Assembly: GCA_016165875.1 (NCBI GenBank)
Contig: JABBOT010000004.1
Location: forward strand, 19,870,007-19,934,006
Direction: 5' to 3'
DNA from: Acanthopleura granulata
Lineage: Eukaryota > Mollusca > Polyplacophora > Chitonida > Chitonidae
DNA: 64,000 nt
Shown in pieces: positions 37,457 to 50,600 of the stretch. A program made the translations under genes and the position numbers. The notes under the pieces are model-generated. The model did no database searches and was not told where the DNA came from. It saw only the letters and a list, made by a program, of their open reading frames with translations. Positions within the stretch are counted from its first letter, which is position 1. Each line of letters starts with the position of its first letter.

Positions 37457-38460
37457 ACAGTGTAAAAATGTGCTTAGATTTTGCCTACAGAAAGTAATTA
37501 TCAAGTTATTGCCAGAAATTACAAAAATGTCCTGTTTACTTAACATGGGAGGTTGTGCAAGACGACATGAAATCCAGTCCTGGGTTAAGTCAGTTGTACA
37601 CCGAGAAAGTCTCGTCTCAATTCCCCTTGGAGTGAGCAGTCTGTCGAAAGCCTTTGAAGCTTGTCGACTTGAGCTGTTCTCAGGGAAACCTTCCAACATT
37701 GCTTACTCTCTGTTTTTTGTTATCGGTTGTGAGCTGAAGATCAAAGATGAATTTTCTGTATGCTGGTCTTTAGTACCTGACCTGCTGTATATGATTCCTG
37801 GCAGTTTAGGGCTCAAATCCAGATTATTCCTTTTCTTTTTTTATGCTGCTTTTCTTACTTTTATTACAATCTGTGCATGCAGTTTGATTGGATGAGTTTT
37901 GTATTACAAGATTGTTGGTTGAATATCATATGACATGGTTTTTGCTGAATTTTCCTCAACAGCTTGTCATTTTCAATATAAATGAATAGAAGGAGTGCAA
38001 AAATGTACACAGATTTAGTCTATCGGAAGTATTTTTCAACTTATTGCCAAAAAAAAACAACTGCTGAAACATCTCCCATTTACTAGAATAGAAGCTTTGT
38101 GTAAGACAACATGAAATACTCTCTTGGGTTAAATCAATGGTACATTGAGAAAGCCTCGTGTCGTCGGTGAACCTTCCTGTGTTTTGTTATCGGCTATAAT
38201 TTGAAGATCAAAGGGGAACTTTCTGTATGCTGGTTTCTAGTACTAGACCTATTGTATATGATTCCTGGCTATCTAGGGTTCAAATACCAAATGATTCCTT
38301 TGCATTCTCTGTCATGGTTTTTCTCTTTTTTTTCTGTTTTTCTCTACGCTGTTCCCTAGAACTTGACCTGTTGTGGATGATTTCTTACACCCCAGGATTC
38401 TAATCACTTTAATTCCTTTGCATTTTTGTCATGTTTTTTCTCAAATTTTTATCCATATGT
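37457..38460 (+). repeat. Decayed tandem duplication, two full units and a partial third
   Basis: Unit 1 (about 37457-37870) and unit 2 (about 37985-38330) share, in order, 'GTGTAAAAATG/GTGCAAAAATG', 'AACTTATTGCCA/AAGTTATTGCCA', 'GGGTTAA(G/A)TCA', 'GAAACCTTCC/GAACCTTCC', 'TTTTGTTATCGG', 'GAAGATCAAAG', 'CTTTCTGTATGCTGGT/TTTTCTGTATGCTGGT' and 'GTATATGATTCCTGGC'. A third partial unit (about 38345-38460) repeats CTAGAACTTGACCTGTTG and ATTCCTTTGCATTT. Unit 1 has an open reading frame but the others are broken, so the open frame is not evidence of a gene. Confidence 0.75.
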
Positions 38461-40221
38461 AATTTTATTGGTATTGTTTGTTCATGCAGTACATATGAGA
38501 CCGATCCCCAGGATTGCTGTCCCTGACAGATGTTTTCGCACAGTATGTTTATTGACTTTTTGACCTACACACTGGTATCACCCTACTGTACCAGGGAGGT
38601 GAAAAACAGTATGAAATTGTATGTGATTAAAACCAGATGGTATAACCAACATACTTAGATGCAACTCACTTCAACTTGTAAATGTAGGTTCAACTTCAAC
38701 ACAAGTTCAACTACTGACTTCAAGGTACACAAGTTCAACTGACTTCACATTACATAGGTCTAACTGGCTTTAGGAAAAATATCGACTGCAACATACGTGT
38801 ACTTAATTATTAAAATGACTTCAACTGATACAAACTTTGGTTTAAACTGATTCAATTGACTTACAGTTTATGCTGACAAAATGATATGTCATAAATCAAG
38901 GCAAAGAAATGTGTCCTCTGACTTGAAATATGATATATCATCTGGCTGCTGTGTGCTGTCAGTGGGAGGCTCTGATGTGCTACATAAAAGGGTCCAAACC
39001 TCAGTCAAACATTGTTTCTGCTGTGACGTGGCGGTGTTTGTGTACTACCTAAGTACTGTTTGAGCACACGTGCACCTAGAAGTGCTATGTAATCCAAGAA
39101 ACAACTAAGGAGCACATGGCTTTGGACCACTTTATTCTGTGATTTCAAGTCGACTGTCGGTTTTGAAATAAAGGAACTGTAAGGTCTTAAAGCTTCCATC
39201 AACACATTTTCACCAGCATACAGGTACAACATGTGAGGACGTATGGTACACTGTTCACTCCTAAAACAATTTAGAGAAGATAAATATGAACTGTGCTAGG
39301 CTGCATTTATTTATTTTGCTGGCGTAAAATTATTGTGTCATATTGTACACACACAATGGTATATGCCCTCCACATATAATCCTCAAGTGAGGTAGATGTA
39401 GTGGAGCTGGAACACTAAATCCAAAGGAGTTACAGGCAGTGGCTTATCTCCAGGTCTCCTGAGACAGTTGACAGTACGGCTGAACTTGATGTGACCCCTG
39501 GCATTCCTCTCAACCAGACAACTCTATGGTCTCTCAAGCATAGCTTATAATACTTTTGTCCAGGTTTATTTTTATCACTGATGCAAGCTTTAGTGACAAA
39601 TAAAGCCACAAGTGTTTACCTGGAGAACTGAGACAATGGCTGTTCAGTTGCTTGTGTGTTATCCCTAGGGTTGGAAGACACAATATTTACATGTAATACA
39701 AGTGTTACAATATCCTAGCCATATAAAGTAGATGATGTTCATCATTGTCTGTTTTGACTAATTCACAGTTTTACTGTTAAACATTCTGGACAAGCAGACT
39801 ACAATAGTCTTGTTTAAACCCGTTGAATTTTGAATTTATTTGTTGTGATCATACCAAGTTGTTTCTCATGGAGTAATTTTCTTGCTTTACTGTTGCGTTG
39901 TTCTGGCAGAATTCTTCACTAATTGAAGTTCTCTATTCTTTGACAAATACTGGTATGTGTATTTGGCAAAATTCCAGGCACCTCCTAGTCAGCAAGAGCT
40001 AGATTTGGCCATTGGAGCTTTTTCTAGCATTATCATAATTAAATTATTATGCATGTTTTACGTGTTTTAAATCAACAAGTGTCTATTAGAACAAGAATCA
40101 AATGACCAATGTCAAATGTCCAAAACAAAAAATTCTGTAAAAAAGCACCCCTTTGCACAATATAAAAACTTGTTTAACTGTAGTGAAGATGCACGCGTCA
40201 GCTGCTCCACAACAAATAACT
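38461..40221. other. No gene established
   Basis: Contains a low-complexity stretch of TTCAACT-like units at 38666-38760 and the weak terminal-exon candidate near 39437-39550. Nothing else is supported. Confidence 0.45.
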
Positions 40222-40350
40222 CCGGGCGTACATGGGAAAGTCTACCAGCAACATACAAATGGTTGTGGGTTTTCTCCCACCATAATGCTAGTTGTCGCCA
40301 TATATGTGAAATATTCTTGAGCACAGCATAAAACACCAATTGAAAAAAAA
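40222..40350 (+). mobile_element. SINE copy 6, diverged and 5'-truncated
   Basis: Reads GCGTACATGGGAAAGTCTAC, then ATGGTTGTGGGTTTTCTCCC, ACCATAATGCTAG, GTGAAATATTCTTGAGCAC and AAAACACCAATTG. It lacks the head and the AAAT tail; an A-run ends it. Confidence 0.65.
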
Positions 40351-43300
40351 AGAACAATTAATTCCAGCCTGCCCGCTTAATAGGACTCAGTCTATGCTTC
40401 TGCTACCTAGGGGTATGTATCCTACTTGTACGATGAATACTTGTGAAGATATCATGCAAACTCCACATTATTCATAAGTTACAATTTTGGGAACTAACAT
40501 CATTGCCTATTAGCGTTAAGGCTAGTGAAGCTTATTTCCCATAATCCGGATGAGCAGATTAAGCCCTAATCTTATTGTCCAAAATCTTTGTCCTCAGTTG
40601 ACTTTCATGAAAGGGATGCTGTATTTATAAAGTACTTCCAGATTTATGCAGTGTTTGAGGAACTGACAATAAAATTTTACATTCTGTTGTAAATAATTTA
40701 TAGCCATTTAAATTCTTCTCTTGATTATTTGATTGGTTTGGGGGTTTTTTTTAAAGCCAAACTCAGGTATTTTTCACTCATGCAGCGGTCGGTTTTATGG
40801 GAGGAGGATATCAAAGTAAATCACCGATCTAGCAAACTGTCTCATGTGTAACATGCTTTCTTCCATACTAGTGGCAGATACTTTCTAATTTAAGTGGTGA
40901 TTAGCACACTTCATGCAACACACACAACTACTCATCTCCACTAAGTCCCCAAGAACAACAGAAAAAGGGAAATGTTAGATACAGCCCATCTCGCTAGAGA
41001 ACCGAGTCTACATCTCTTCAGTTACTATGATACCATGCATTACTCAGAAGAAATACTGTAATTAAACCACACTTCAAAGCATTGGGCCTGCTTTACTACT
41101 AAAGCTGTTGTCATGTTGCATCAAGCCCTTTCCCCTGTGTTGTCATGGATGTTACACCAGGCACAACAGAACAAAAATGAAAATTTAAGTCCTGTATCAC
41201 TTTTTTGTACACATCAAACAGTTTTTCTGCACACCAAATACCATGCCTACATATCAAATCCATTAATGACCATGAAAACAAAAATAAACAATTAAGTAAC
41301 TTAACTAAAGCCAAGTAATAGTAATTTTTTTTATATATATTTTAACAGTTCTTTTCTCCAATGATGAGCGGATTCAGTTGAGTCCTGACCATCAATACAA
41401 ATCATCAATACATGTACACATATATGGACTGATGTTCTGATTGCACACCAAAATAAATGCTGTTATCTCCCTGTTACAATCGTTTGCCTGTAGATCTTAT
41501 ATAACAAACAAACTTAACTTGTTAAAAATGACTCACTCTACCCTGGTGACGCTCTCAAAAGTAGATGCATTTATCAGAAAAGTCAATCTGATTAGTGTTG
41601 AACTGAAATAAATTCAAGAGATTTCTTACTCATGGAACACTTACTATGAAGTCCCGGGCTTTGTTAAGGATGTGGGGATTACAGGAAGAAGTACTGACTA
41701 GAATCTGCATGAAATGGGGTACCACAAGCATCAACACTGTTGGAATATGAACGATTTGCTGTAATGTTGTGTACATTATTTGAATATCATTCACTTTATC
41801 CATCTTTTCTGTGAGCAGTGAGAAATGAAAAAGTGAGAAAAGAGCATACCAAGAAATTTAGCTGTTTCCTCAACATTTGAGTCACATGTGACAGAGCACA
41901 GGGATATAAAAAGATAAAATGACGGCGGTTAATATATACAGATCATCTGAACATTTTCATTTTTTTTTTTTTTTTGGTTGACGTAACAAATCCAGCAACA
42001 TTCTCTGAAATTGGCCTAGACAACAGCCAGTGACTCAGTACCAACACTAGAAATGTCAGTATTTACAAACAATTACTGACAGTATCCTTGTAATAGCTTT
42101 CATAACCCTTACAAATAGCACTCTGTTCGTTCCTTGTTCACAAACTACATCGTTATGTAGCATATATCCATATAATAGCTATAATAAACCAATGACATCA
42201 TTGTGTAAACTCACCTGCTATATGTTTTGAAAAAAATTTCTGTAAATGACTTGCAACTCTGTCAAATACATACGTATGTATGCATTTCATTGTGCCATGC
42301 ATCAAGTGTACATGTGTTCAAAAGATCAAATACCCTTTTGATCTTGATTTCAAGATTTGAAACACAATGGCAGTCAAAACAAAAACCAAACAAAATACAT
42401 GATAAAAATATGTATCTTTTTGACAACACTAACTTAATACTAACTACACTTTCAGTATAAAAAAATCCTTCCCTAAATAAACTAATCTACAGGTATTTCC
42501 AAAAGTTAGAAAATAAACACCAACTTGGGCACATGCTGGATAAGATTATAACAGTTACAAAAGGAAATAAACAGTACATGTGGAAGCTGCTTCTTAACAA
42601 ATATATTTATACACTTTTCCATATCACAATCTGATGCTGAAAATAAAAAAAAATTATTAACAAGTCGACATCATAATTCTTTTTCACTGCCCAAAATGAC
42701 ATCTAATCATTTTTACATAATGAGATTTGCAAGAAACTTAAACAGGGAAGGGAGAAGCTCCATAAAATTGGTGAGAAACTTGGCCCTATGCAGGAGCTTT
42801 ACTTTTCAAGAAAAAACTTAACAAAACAGTATGCTTATATGATCAGAGTTAAATGTTTTTACTAAATATTATAACCTTTAGCAAGTCTCTCAAAAAGACA
42901 GTGTAGCTGATGACACTAATATGACCCGCAACATTTTAAGTGAAGTCTTGCACCACTCTGATACACGTTCACCTACTCCAGTTTTATGACAATATCTTCC
43001 TCCACTGAGGAACACTGAACTTTGACAACACCTGAAGCTTTCTGTTATCCTTTGATAATCACTTCTTATTCCTATTCAATACAAATGCATCAACAAAATC
43101 ACAACAGACCACCTTAAAAATAAAAAGCAGTTTGAAGAGATAATGTTCATAAATTTCCTTTCAAACCTACAACGTTTGGATGCACCATTCAGTTCAAGTG
43201 ACATACATGTATAATAATTAGATGTGTACAAAACAGTAGATGTATTTGCCTTTGAATAAGAGTTTTATGCCATACAGCATTCAACAATATTTAATTTATG

Positions 43301-44659
43301 AATTCCACACACCTAAAGTTTAGGAACCAAGAAAACTGGGCACAGCACTGATGAATCTTTGCCAGGGAAACCTTTGATGTAACAATAATCCAGGTCAGAC
43401 TGCCAGCTACATGCATGGTCTCACCAAACTATGCAACTCAGTAAAACTGTGTCCAGATTTCTAGAATATTCTTAAGGATGTTCAGAGGTGCTAGCAGCTC
43501 TTATCGAGAGGACGTCCAGTGAAGACCCACTTGTGGGAAATTCATTCACAGGCTACATACACATGTAAAAACAAAAAACAGGTATGTGTTGTAAAACTAT
43601 TCTTTCTCGGAAGAGCCAGGCTCATGGGTGATTTAGCGTGCTTGGTTACAAACCCTCTAATGTTGAACAATGAGTCCAGTTCATTGAATTGCTGAGTATT
43701 AGTCTTACATATGTCACTGTTAATGACTTATTTCCCCATTTTTCTCTAATCTACATTAATCCTTCAGTATCTGAAGTATGTCTAATCTTACCAACGACCA
43801 TAAAACCATTTTCTAACCTCTTCAACTTCCATCATATAACTTGCAGTAAATGCATGTAATTTATAAAACTGGCCAAAAAGATACTAAAATGCATATCAGT
43901 AACTGTGCCCCACAATGATTTGTCTGACGCTCACTGCATGTGTACTAAGTCTTCCATGAAACAACTGGCAAAAACGATACTGAACTATCATGAAATAAAA
44001 CCTGACCTGACTGTCATTTTGGCTCGTGTGTTTGAACTGTGAAATACACATATTCATTATATGTCACAAACATGAAAACAAAGATGGCTCATTAAGCTGC
44101 AATAAATTAGTTGAGATTTAAATACATATAGATTTTCTGCAAGAACAAAACGTTTTCTCGTTCATAATACAGGAACATTACCAAACATACTCATAGCAGG
44201 AAGTAATTAAACCACACCAAAATGGGAGCAGGGTGAATAACTTTGTAGCGGCTATATGTATTTCTGGCTACAACAATGATAACCCGGACACCCCTCAGCA
44301 AAAAGGTGATGATAGAGCAAATAGTACAAATGGGTCTTATACACACGACTGGATCACAGATTTTCACAGCATTCTCCTCAGCAGTACAGCACCAAAACTA
44401 CACTGCCACATTTTGTCTTTGACAAACAGCAATTCTGCAAACATTCAAAGACTAGCAAGTCAACAGATTTGATTTCAATACCTCACAAAGCTTTTGCTGC
44501 AATTATTTCACTTCACCAACCCAGAAGAGTTCTGAAGAGGAGTTGTCACAAGTTACCTATATCCATATGTATATGAATTATATATATATACATATATATA
44601 TCTCACCGACAATCTTAACTTATGCCTATTTACAAAAATTAAAATGAAATTCACTTTCA
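40351..44659 (-). other. 3' flank and probable 3' UTR of FAF1
   Basis: Downstream of the FAF1 stop on the minus strand, the plus strand becomes A-rich (T-rich in the FAF1 sense) over about 41-44.6 kb, as expected of a long 3' UTR. I found no canonical AATAAA on the minus strand close to the stop. An ATTAAA variant falls at 43290-43295, and an AATAAA run falls much farther away near 39306. The end of the transcript cannot be fixed. No other coding exon is recognised here. Confidence 0.4.
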
Positions 44660-47600
44660 TTAGCGTTCCTCTATTATGAGAGTTTCTTGTGGGAACAGAT
44701 TTAGGTCCTTCAATGACTTTGTTTGATCAAGGAGTGAGACCTGTGGAAAACAAGAAGTAAAGAAAAAAAAGAAAACATTGTCATCATCAAAACTATATCC
44801 AATCCTGAATCACAACCTTTGTGACTCAAAATGATTTTTGACATCTTTTAAACTGTACTTTAAATTTTAAACTGAACTTTAAAGGTGGCAACAAATTTCC
44901 ATACCAATGACCTTTTTTAAGGGAACTTCTTAAAATGTGGCATGGTGCTTTTTACACTATGGGTTTACATGTTGAATGAACAAAGGGAGGCACCATTAAG
45001 CAGAATCTGACACTGTCATCTGAAGAAATTTAGACAGCCTCCAGAAAAAAGTTGGCAAAAAGTGAATTCTTGAAAGAAGATTTTAGAATCAGAATGTACT
45101 TACATCTTTACGTGGATATGTTGTGAGAAGTTTGAAATCCTCAGAGTGAAAACCTTTAGAGGCTACAAAGTTTAGAAGAACGTTAAGAGTGTTTGTTGCC
45201 AAGAATCTGCGTTCCAGCACTTCTCCACCAGGCACTCGAATCCTAATACGGCTAACAGGTTCGGGACAGTCTGCATCTGGTTCCTCCGGTAATTCCTCAG
45301 CCAAAGACTTACAGATAGCCTACATTAACATGTAATGAAAATGATTGAAGGCATAAAAAAAGATACTACAACCCCTTGCAAGCAGAATTTCACATTTTGG
45401 CTTGTGCAGCCAAAAACAGTGATCAATTATGGCCACATATATTTATATTCTGAAAGTTAAACATCTGTTGATTTCACAAAACTTTCAAAATTTACCTAAA
45501 TTTAATCTTAATCAAAATAAAGAGAGAGCTTGAAAAAAAATGGAGCTGTTTATGAATGCTACTTTTTCACCAATTTTCCAAATTTTAAATTTTTTCTTGC
45601 CTACGTGGACAGTTTACTACTTAAACTAAAAAACAGTTGAACAGATTTTTAATACTCATCTTTGATTGTTCTGAGTATCATTTACAGTTAAAAAATTCAA
45701 AAAATTTAAAAATTTTTAACAATTTTTTGAAACTTTGACATTCTTTACTATGTCTTTAAAAGTAGGAAAGATATCAAAAATTTGTGGGACAGTTTTTTAG
45801 CTTAAGCATTTAGCTACATTTGTGCTGACTTTTGCAGAATTATGTTGAAAAGTAAGCAAGAAATAAAATTATTTCACCACACAACTGTCTTAAAAATGGA
45901 AAGGGAGAAAAAGACCAAAATGTCTGGCGGAGCATTATGTGACAAAATTAATCTCTAATTCGTTTGCAAATTAATTTTAATGAAGAATTGTCTCATCTCT
46001 GATTAAAATGTAGACATATCAACCTAATTATGTTAACTTTTAAAACTCAATATTCTCCAGGAAAGTGTAAATTGGTGTTTTATCGTGATGTTTCTGACCA
46101 AAACTTGCTAGAATATGTTTACCAACCCCCCCCCCCCCCCATGGCACCCTAGTGGGGTGATTAATTCTGTTGTTTTCGTTAATAGGCCTGCTTTGGTAGT
46201 CTACACCAGCAGCCATGCAGGAGGCAATGCACATTTAGCAAAGGTAGGTCCACTCATAACAGGTAACCTTCCTTAGTGAGGTAATCCCCCTAATAAGCAG
46301 GAACTACCAAAACACACCTGTCTCAGTTCATAACGTGTTGTACTTTTTGTCAAATTTAAGGTATTTACAATTGAAATCTGGTTTTCATCTTTAAGTGAGA
46401 GGCAAGATAAGAGAATGGAGATTAAGAATGGAAAATAAAAAAAATGACCGAATTTCACCCTTGAGGGGTTCGAGTATCCTTAAAATGGGTTGTTTCAATT
46501 TTGTTGATGCTGAACAGATCAAAATTAATGAGCCTCTCTATTACTGTCAATAGGGAGAAGGCTCTGTCAGCTTAATTGAGAAATTCTGCATCTGGGTATG
46601 AGAAATGGAATTCTTGAGAACACACCTCTTTAATGGCTTCGTCATTTTGGCGTTGTTGCTCAAATTCCCTTTGCTTGTTGACCTCCTCCTGCTGGGCTCG
46701 TGCCTTTGCAAAGATGAGCAATATCATGGAATATAATCAAGAAATCCATAAAATGCCCATAAACCTGACAACCATCGTATAAAAAAAATAATCATCAGAA
46801 TGGTGAAAAACACAGATGAAATAACTAAATCAAAAGGCAAGGCATATTGATGGGTGTATAGGGAATCATGGGAATGAAATAACACAAGAGTAAGTTTTAA
46901 ACCAGAACACCTCATAAATTAGTTTGGTGTCAGTGTGGTAAACATAAAGCTTTGCTAGATTTTGCTGTCAGTTTGCTTCATTCAGTTTACCTAGTAATGG
47001 CAGTGGTTTGCAGTTACGCTGTAAACAGTCTGATAAGGACATCAAAATTGGTAACAGAAAAACCAGCTTTGATTTGCTTTGTATAAATGAACAAACCAGA
47101 CCCAAGCCACTAATTTTTTTGTTGTGATACTGTGCCTCAAAATTTCATTGAAGTTGTCCTTGTACTTGTGAAGATACTTTGTTCACCAGAGCTTAGCAAC
47201 ATATCATACATGTATATAATATAATAGTGGAATATTCCACTATAGGAAAACCAACATGATGTCTATTTGGGATGCGTTCAACTTAAGAGGAAATAACATG
47301 CTCAGTAAACTTCACAGTTGCATATAAATCCATATAAAAAGAATATAGCTACAAAACCACATCACCTACCTTTGCTCTATCAGCTGCTAGAGACTGTTCA
47401 TAAGCTGCATCTTGTTCACGCTTAATCATTTCCCTTGCCTCTCTTTCTTCCTGAATACAAATACATATAGACACTCATTTTCAGACGCAGGAATGGTAGT
47501 TGTCCATGAACAGGAACATACCATCTGGATGTTTTTCACTGTCTGACTGGCCCATTCTAACTGTGGCACAAGTCTAGTTGATTCCATCAGTATAAAGAAT

Positions 47601-50600
47601 AATGTTTTTCTGAACATACACAGGGCTACTCTGTATTAAAGAAACTCCCAGATGTCATACATATTATACATATGCAAAGACTTGTGCCTTCAAAGCACAT
47701 CTTTATGTACTGTAGAACAAAATATTCTGAAGCTTTTGAAAAAATTGCCTGGAACAAAATTATAATACAGTAATTCTCATGTGATGTTGAATCAGGAATG
47801 ATGACATGACATCAAGGAAAGCAACTAAGATGGAATGGCGTCAAGAAGAATAGAAAGCACAGTGTTGCATGTTGATATGCATCAACGATTCATGATGCCC
47901 TGTGTTCTCACACCAGGCAAAAGTGGAAAGGGCAGAAAACCTCATCCTTCAACATTTAAAACAGCAGATTAAATACTCTTTTCTCCTTTCAATACAAAGA
48001 AGTTTTGACACTGAAGTAGCCCTTTCAGATGCATACACTTTCCCCAAAAAAACAACTTAAAATTAAACTGATCAAACAAATAGGTGCACATCTCACATGC
48101 ATATGTATATCAGCGCAACAGATAAGCAAGACTGCATGCATCATGGGTAAATTTTTAATGCTATATACTGTAATAGAGCTACCTCTTCTGCAATATCTGA
48201 TTTCAGATTCAAGTGGAACACTTCTGATGCATTAATTAGAGCTGACATGAGTTCATCCAGAGTCTGGTGACCTGCGGCAAACAAAACCAGAGTGATTAAC
48301 AGACATAATTTATACAGAGAATATAACATACAAACATATACATGGGTGTGCATGACTTGTTAGTGTATAAGGCAACGATGTAATGGAAATGCTGTTTGTC
48401 AAATGACTGAAATGTTTTTATTATTATTTTATTTGCCACCGTGGGCATTCTTAATGTTTGTGTCTTAATATAACAATGGAGTAAAATTTCCTGTCTTGTT
48501 AAAGAAAACATGCATGTGTACTGATTTAAAATTTAATTTGATTGCAACATCAATGTCTTCAAGTATGTACAAACATCATGTTCTTTGAAGTGTGCTCTGA
48601 CAGTGTTTACATGACTAGAAAGTCTTCATAAAAACTAACTCACTTAAAGGAGTCAATCGAATCACATTCATTGAACATTAAGAAGCATCTCAACTTACCA
48701 TGTATAACAGAGAAGACTTCCCTTGACGAGCGTGTTCGCAGAATAATCAAGAAAACAGGTAAATGTTCTGATTTGTAACTCAGCTGGGCTGCATCAAGAC
48801 TACCAAATAGTGAGGTGGCAGCATTTTGCAACCTATAAAACAAACCACATATTAATTCACATGAGAGAAACAACAACTCAAGCCCATTGTACGTCCCACT
48901 TTATGCACATCCATTTCCACTTAATTATCACATGTAATCTACGGTCATGTTGAACAACTTTACTGTCCATTGCAACCAAACATTCTTCCATAGAAAATGC
49001 CAACAACATCCTACAGGAACATCAACACTCAAAGTAAACTTATTCACAAGAGAATGCATCATTAAGTTTTCATGACCTTTTTTTCTTGTACATGGGTAAA
49101 TACGCTTTGCATTCTTATACCTTTATGGACTTGAATTCTCTGAATTCTGTCACCTAATGAGAATGGGTACCTTTTCCTGTTAGATTCATGTGTGAGATCC
49201 CACGCCCATGTGATGAAGTTTGAACTGAGATAGTTAACCACACTTTCAGAACACAACACTTGAGAACAGAATACATTGGCTGATATGCTGTTATCATGAT
49301 GAAGGTAGATCGCTAATGGTTTGCGCTGCCAAAAAAAAGAGAAAAGGAACACGTGAGATTTCTATGCAGCTTTTTCACTCTTGTGCCATATCATCAATAA
49401 AACATGCTGAAACCACAGTTGAAAAAATTCAATACATTTTAATGCATCACACTTCCCCTGAAAGATTAACATTCTTGTAACAGGTCACCACATAACACTA
49501 CCTTAAACTTATATAAGGGAAGAAATTTAAGCACCAGTGATCCACAATCATGATAAAATGTACACTTATTGGCTAACTGTTGGTTAATCAAGCCTTTCCA
49601 CTTACTTCCTTGGCACTGACTAGTAATGAGTCTTTCACAGCATCCTCCAGTGAGCCAACGTAAAACACTGGATGACATTCCCCGTACCTGTAACAAAAAT
49701 AGTCAAAAGTATTTACATGCATCATATATAATTGTTTATTATTTACAAAACAAACCTGTCAAAATTACAGATACGTAAATACATCAACACCACATAATCA
49801 CCTGTTGGAAAATTCTTTCGTGAAATGTTCCAAGGCAAGTACTTCATCTGTAACATTGTCAGGTACTGAAATACAAAATAAATTTGAACATCAAAGAACC
49901 AAGTGAAGGGTTATGGAGTGAAATATCTCGAAACCCTGTCTTCTCACACTTAGATGTTCAGAAAATTTATTAATCTGCTATCTTTAATGTTACCTTTACA
50001 TCTCAAACATGTAATTCATATCTGCATTAGTGGAATATTTATATATAGACATTATGGAAATTACTTTCACTTACTTAAAGATCTGTTTTTGTTTCCTGAT
50101 AGAACATCTTCATCTGCATCAAACATGTCATCTTCTAACAATGGGTTGTACATTGTTTCTTCATCATCACTAACTATGATCTCCATGTCCTAAGAAAGAG
50201 TAAATATTAATATAACAGTGAATTTACAGAACAGTTAACCATTCAAATTTGTTTGTAAAAGTGTAGTCTGACCTGTCACAGACAAGTTATAAATGGTCAA
50301 TCAGAAGCAAGATATGACCGAGTTAAAGACTGATTCTATTTAAGGCAGAGAAAACACGAATATAAAGTGTCTGTGAAAAAAAAACATTCAACACCGTTAA
50401 GGAAAAAATCTCTGTTTATTTTTACTTCAAGCATAAAGAATGGATGAAATGACATTGATACCAAGTGGTCCCACCAGTCAGAAGTTTTAAAAGCATTGCA
50501 CTTGGTTGAAAACTTCCAAAAAACAAATCTTGTCTGTCATCTGACACATATACTTTATTTTGGTGTTTTCTTTGCCTTTCGCATTTTCTCGCTTTGTACA

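Noticed and set aside
37362..37895. 177-codon open frame ending in a hydrophobic segment
   Set aside because: Runs through a strong donor into a decayed tandem repeat whose other units are broken; the open frame is most likely accidental.
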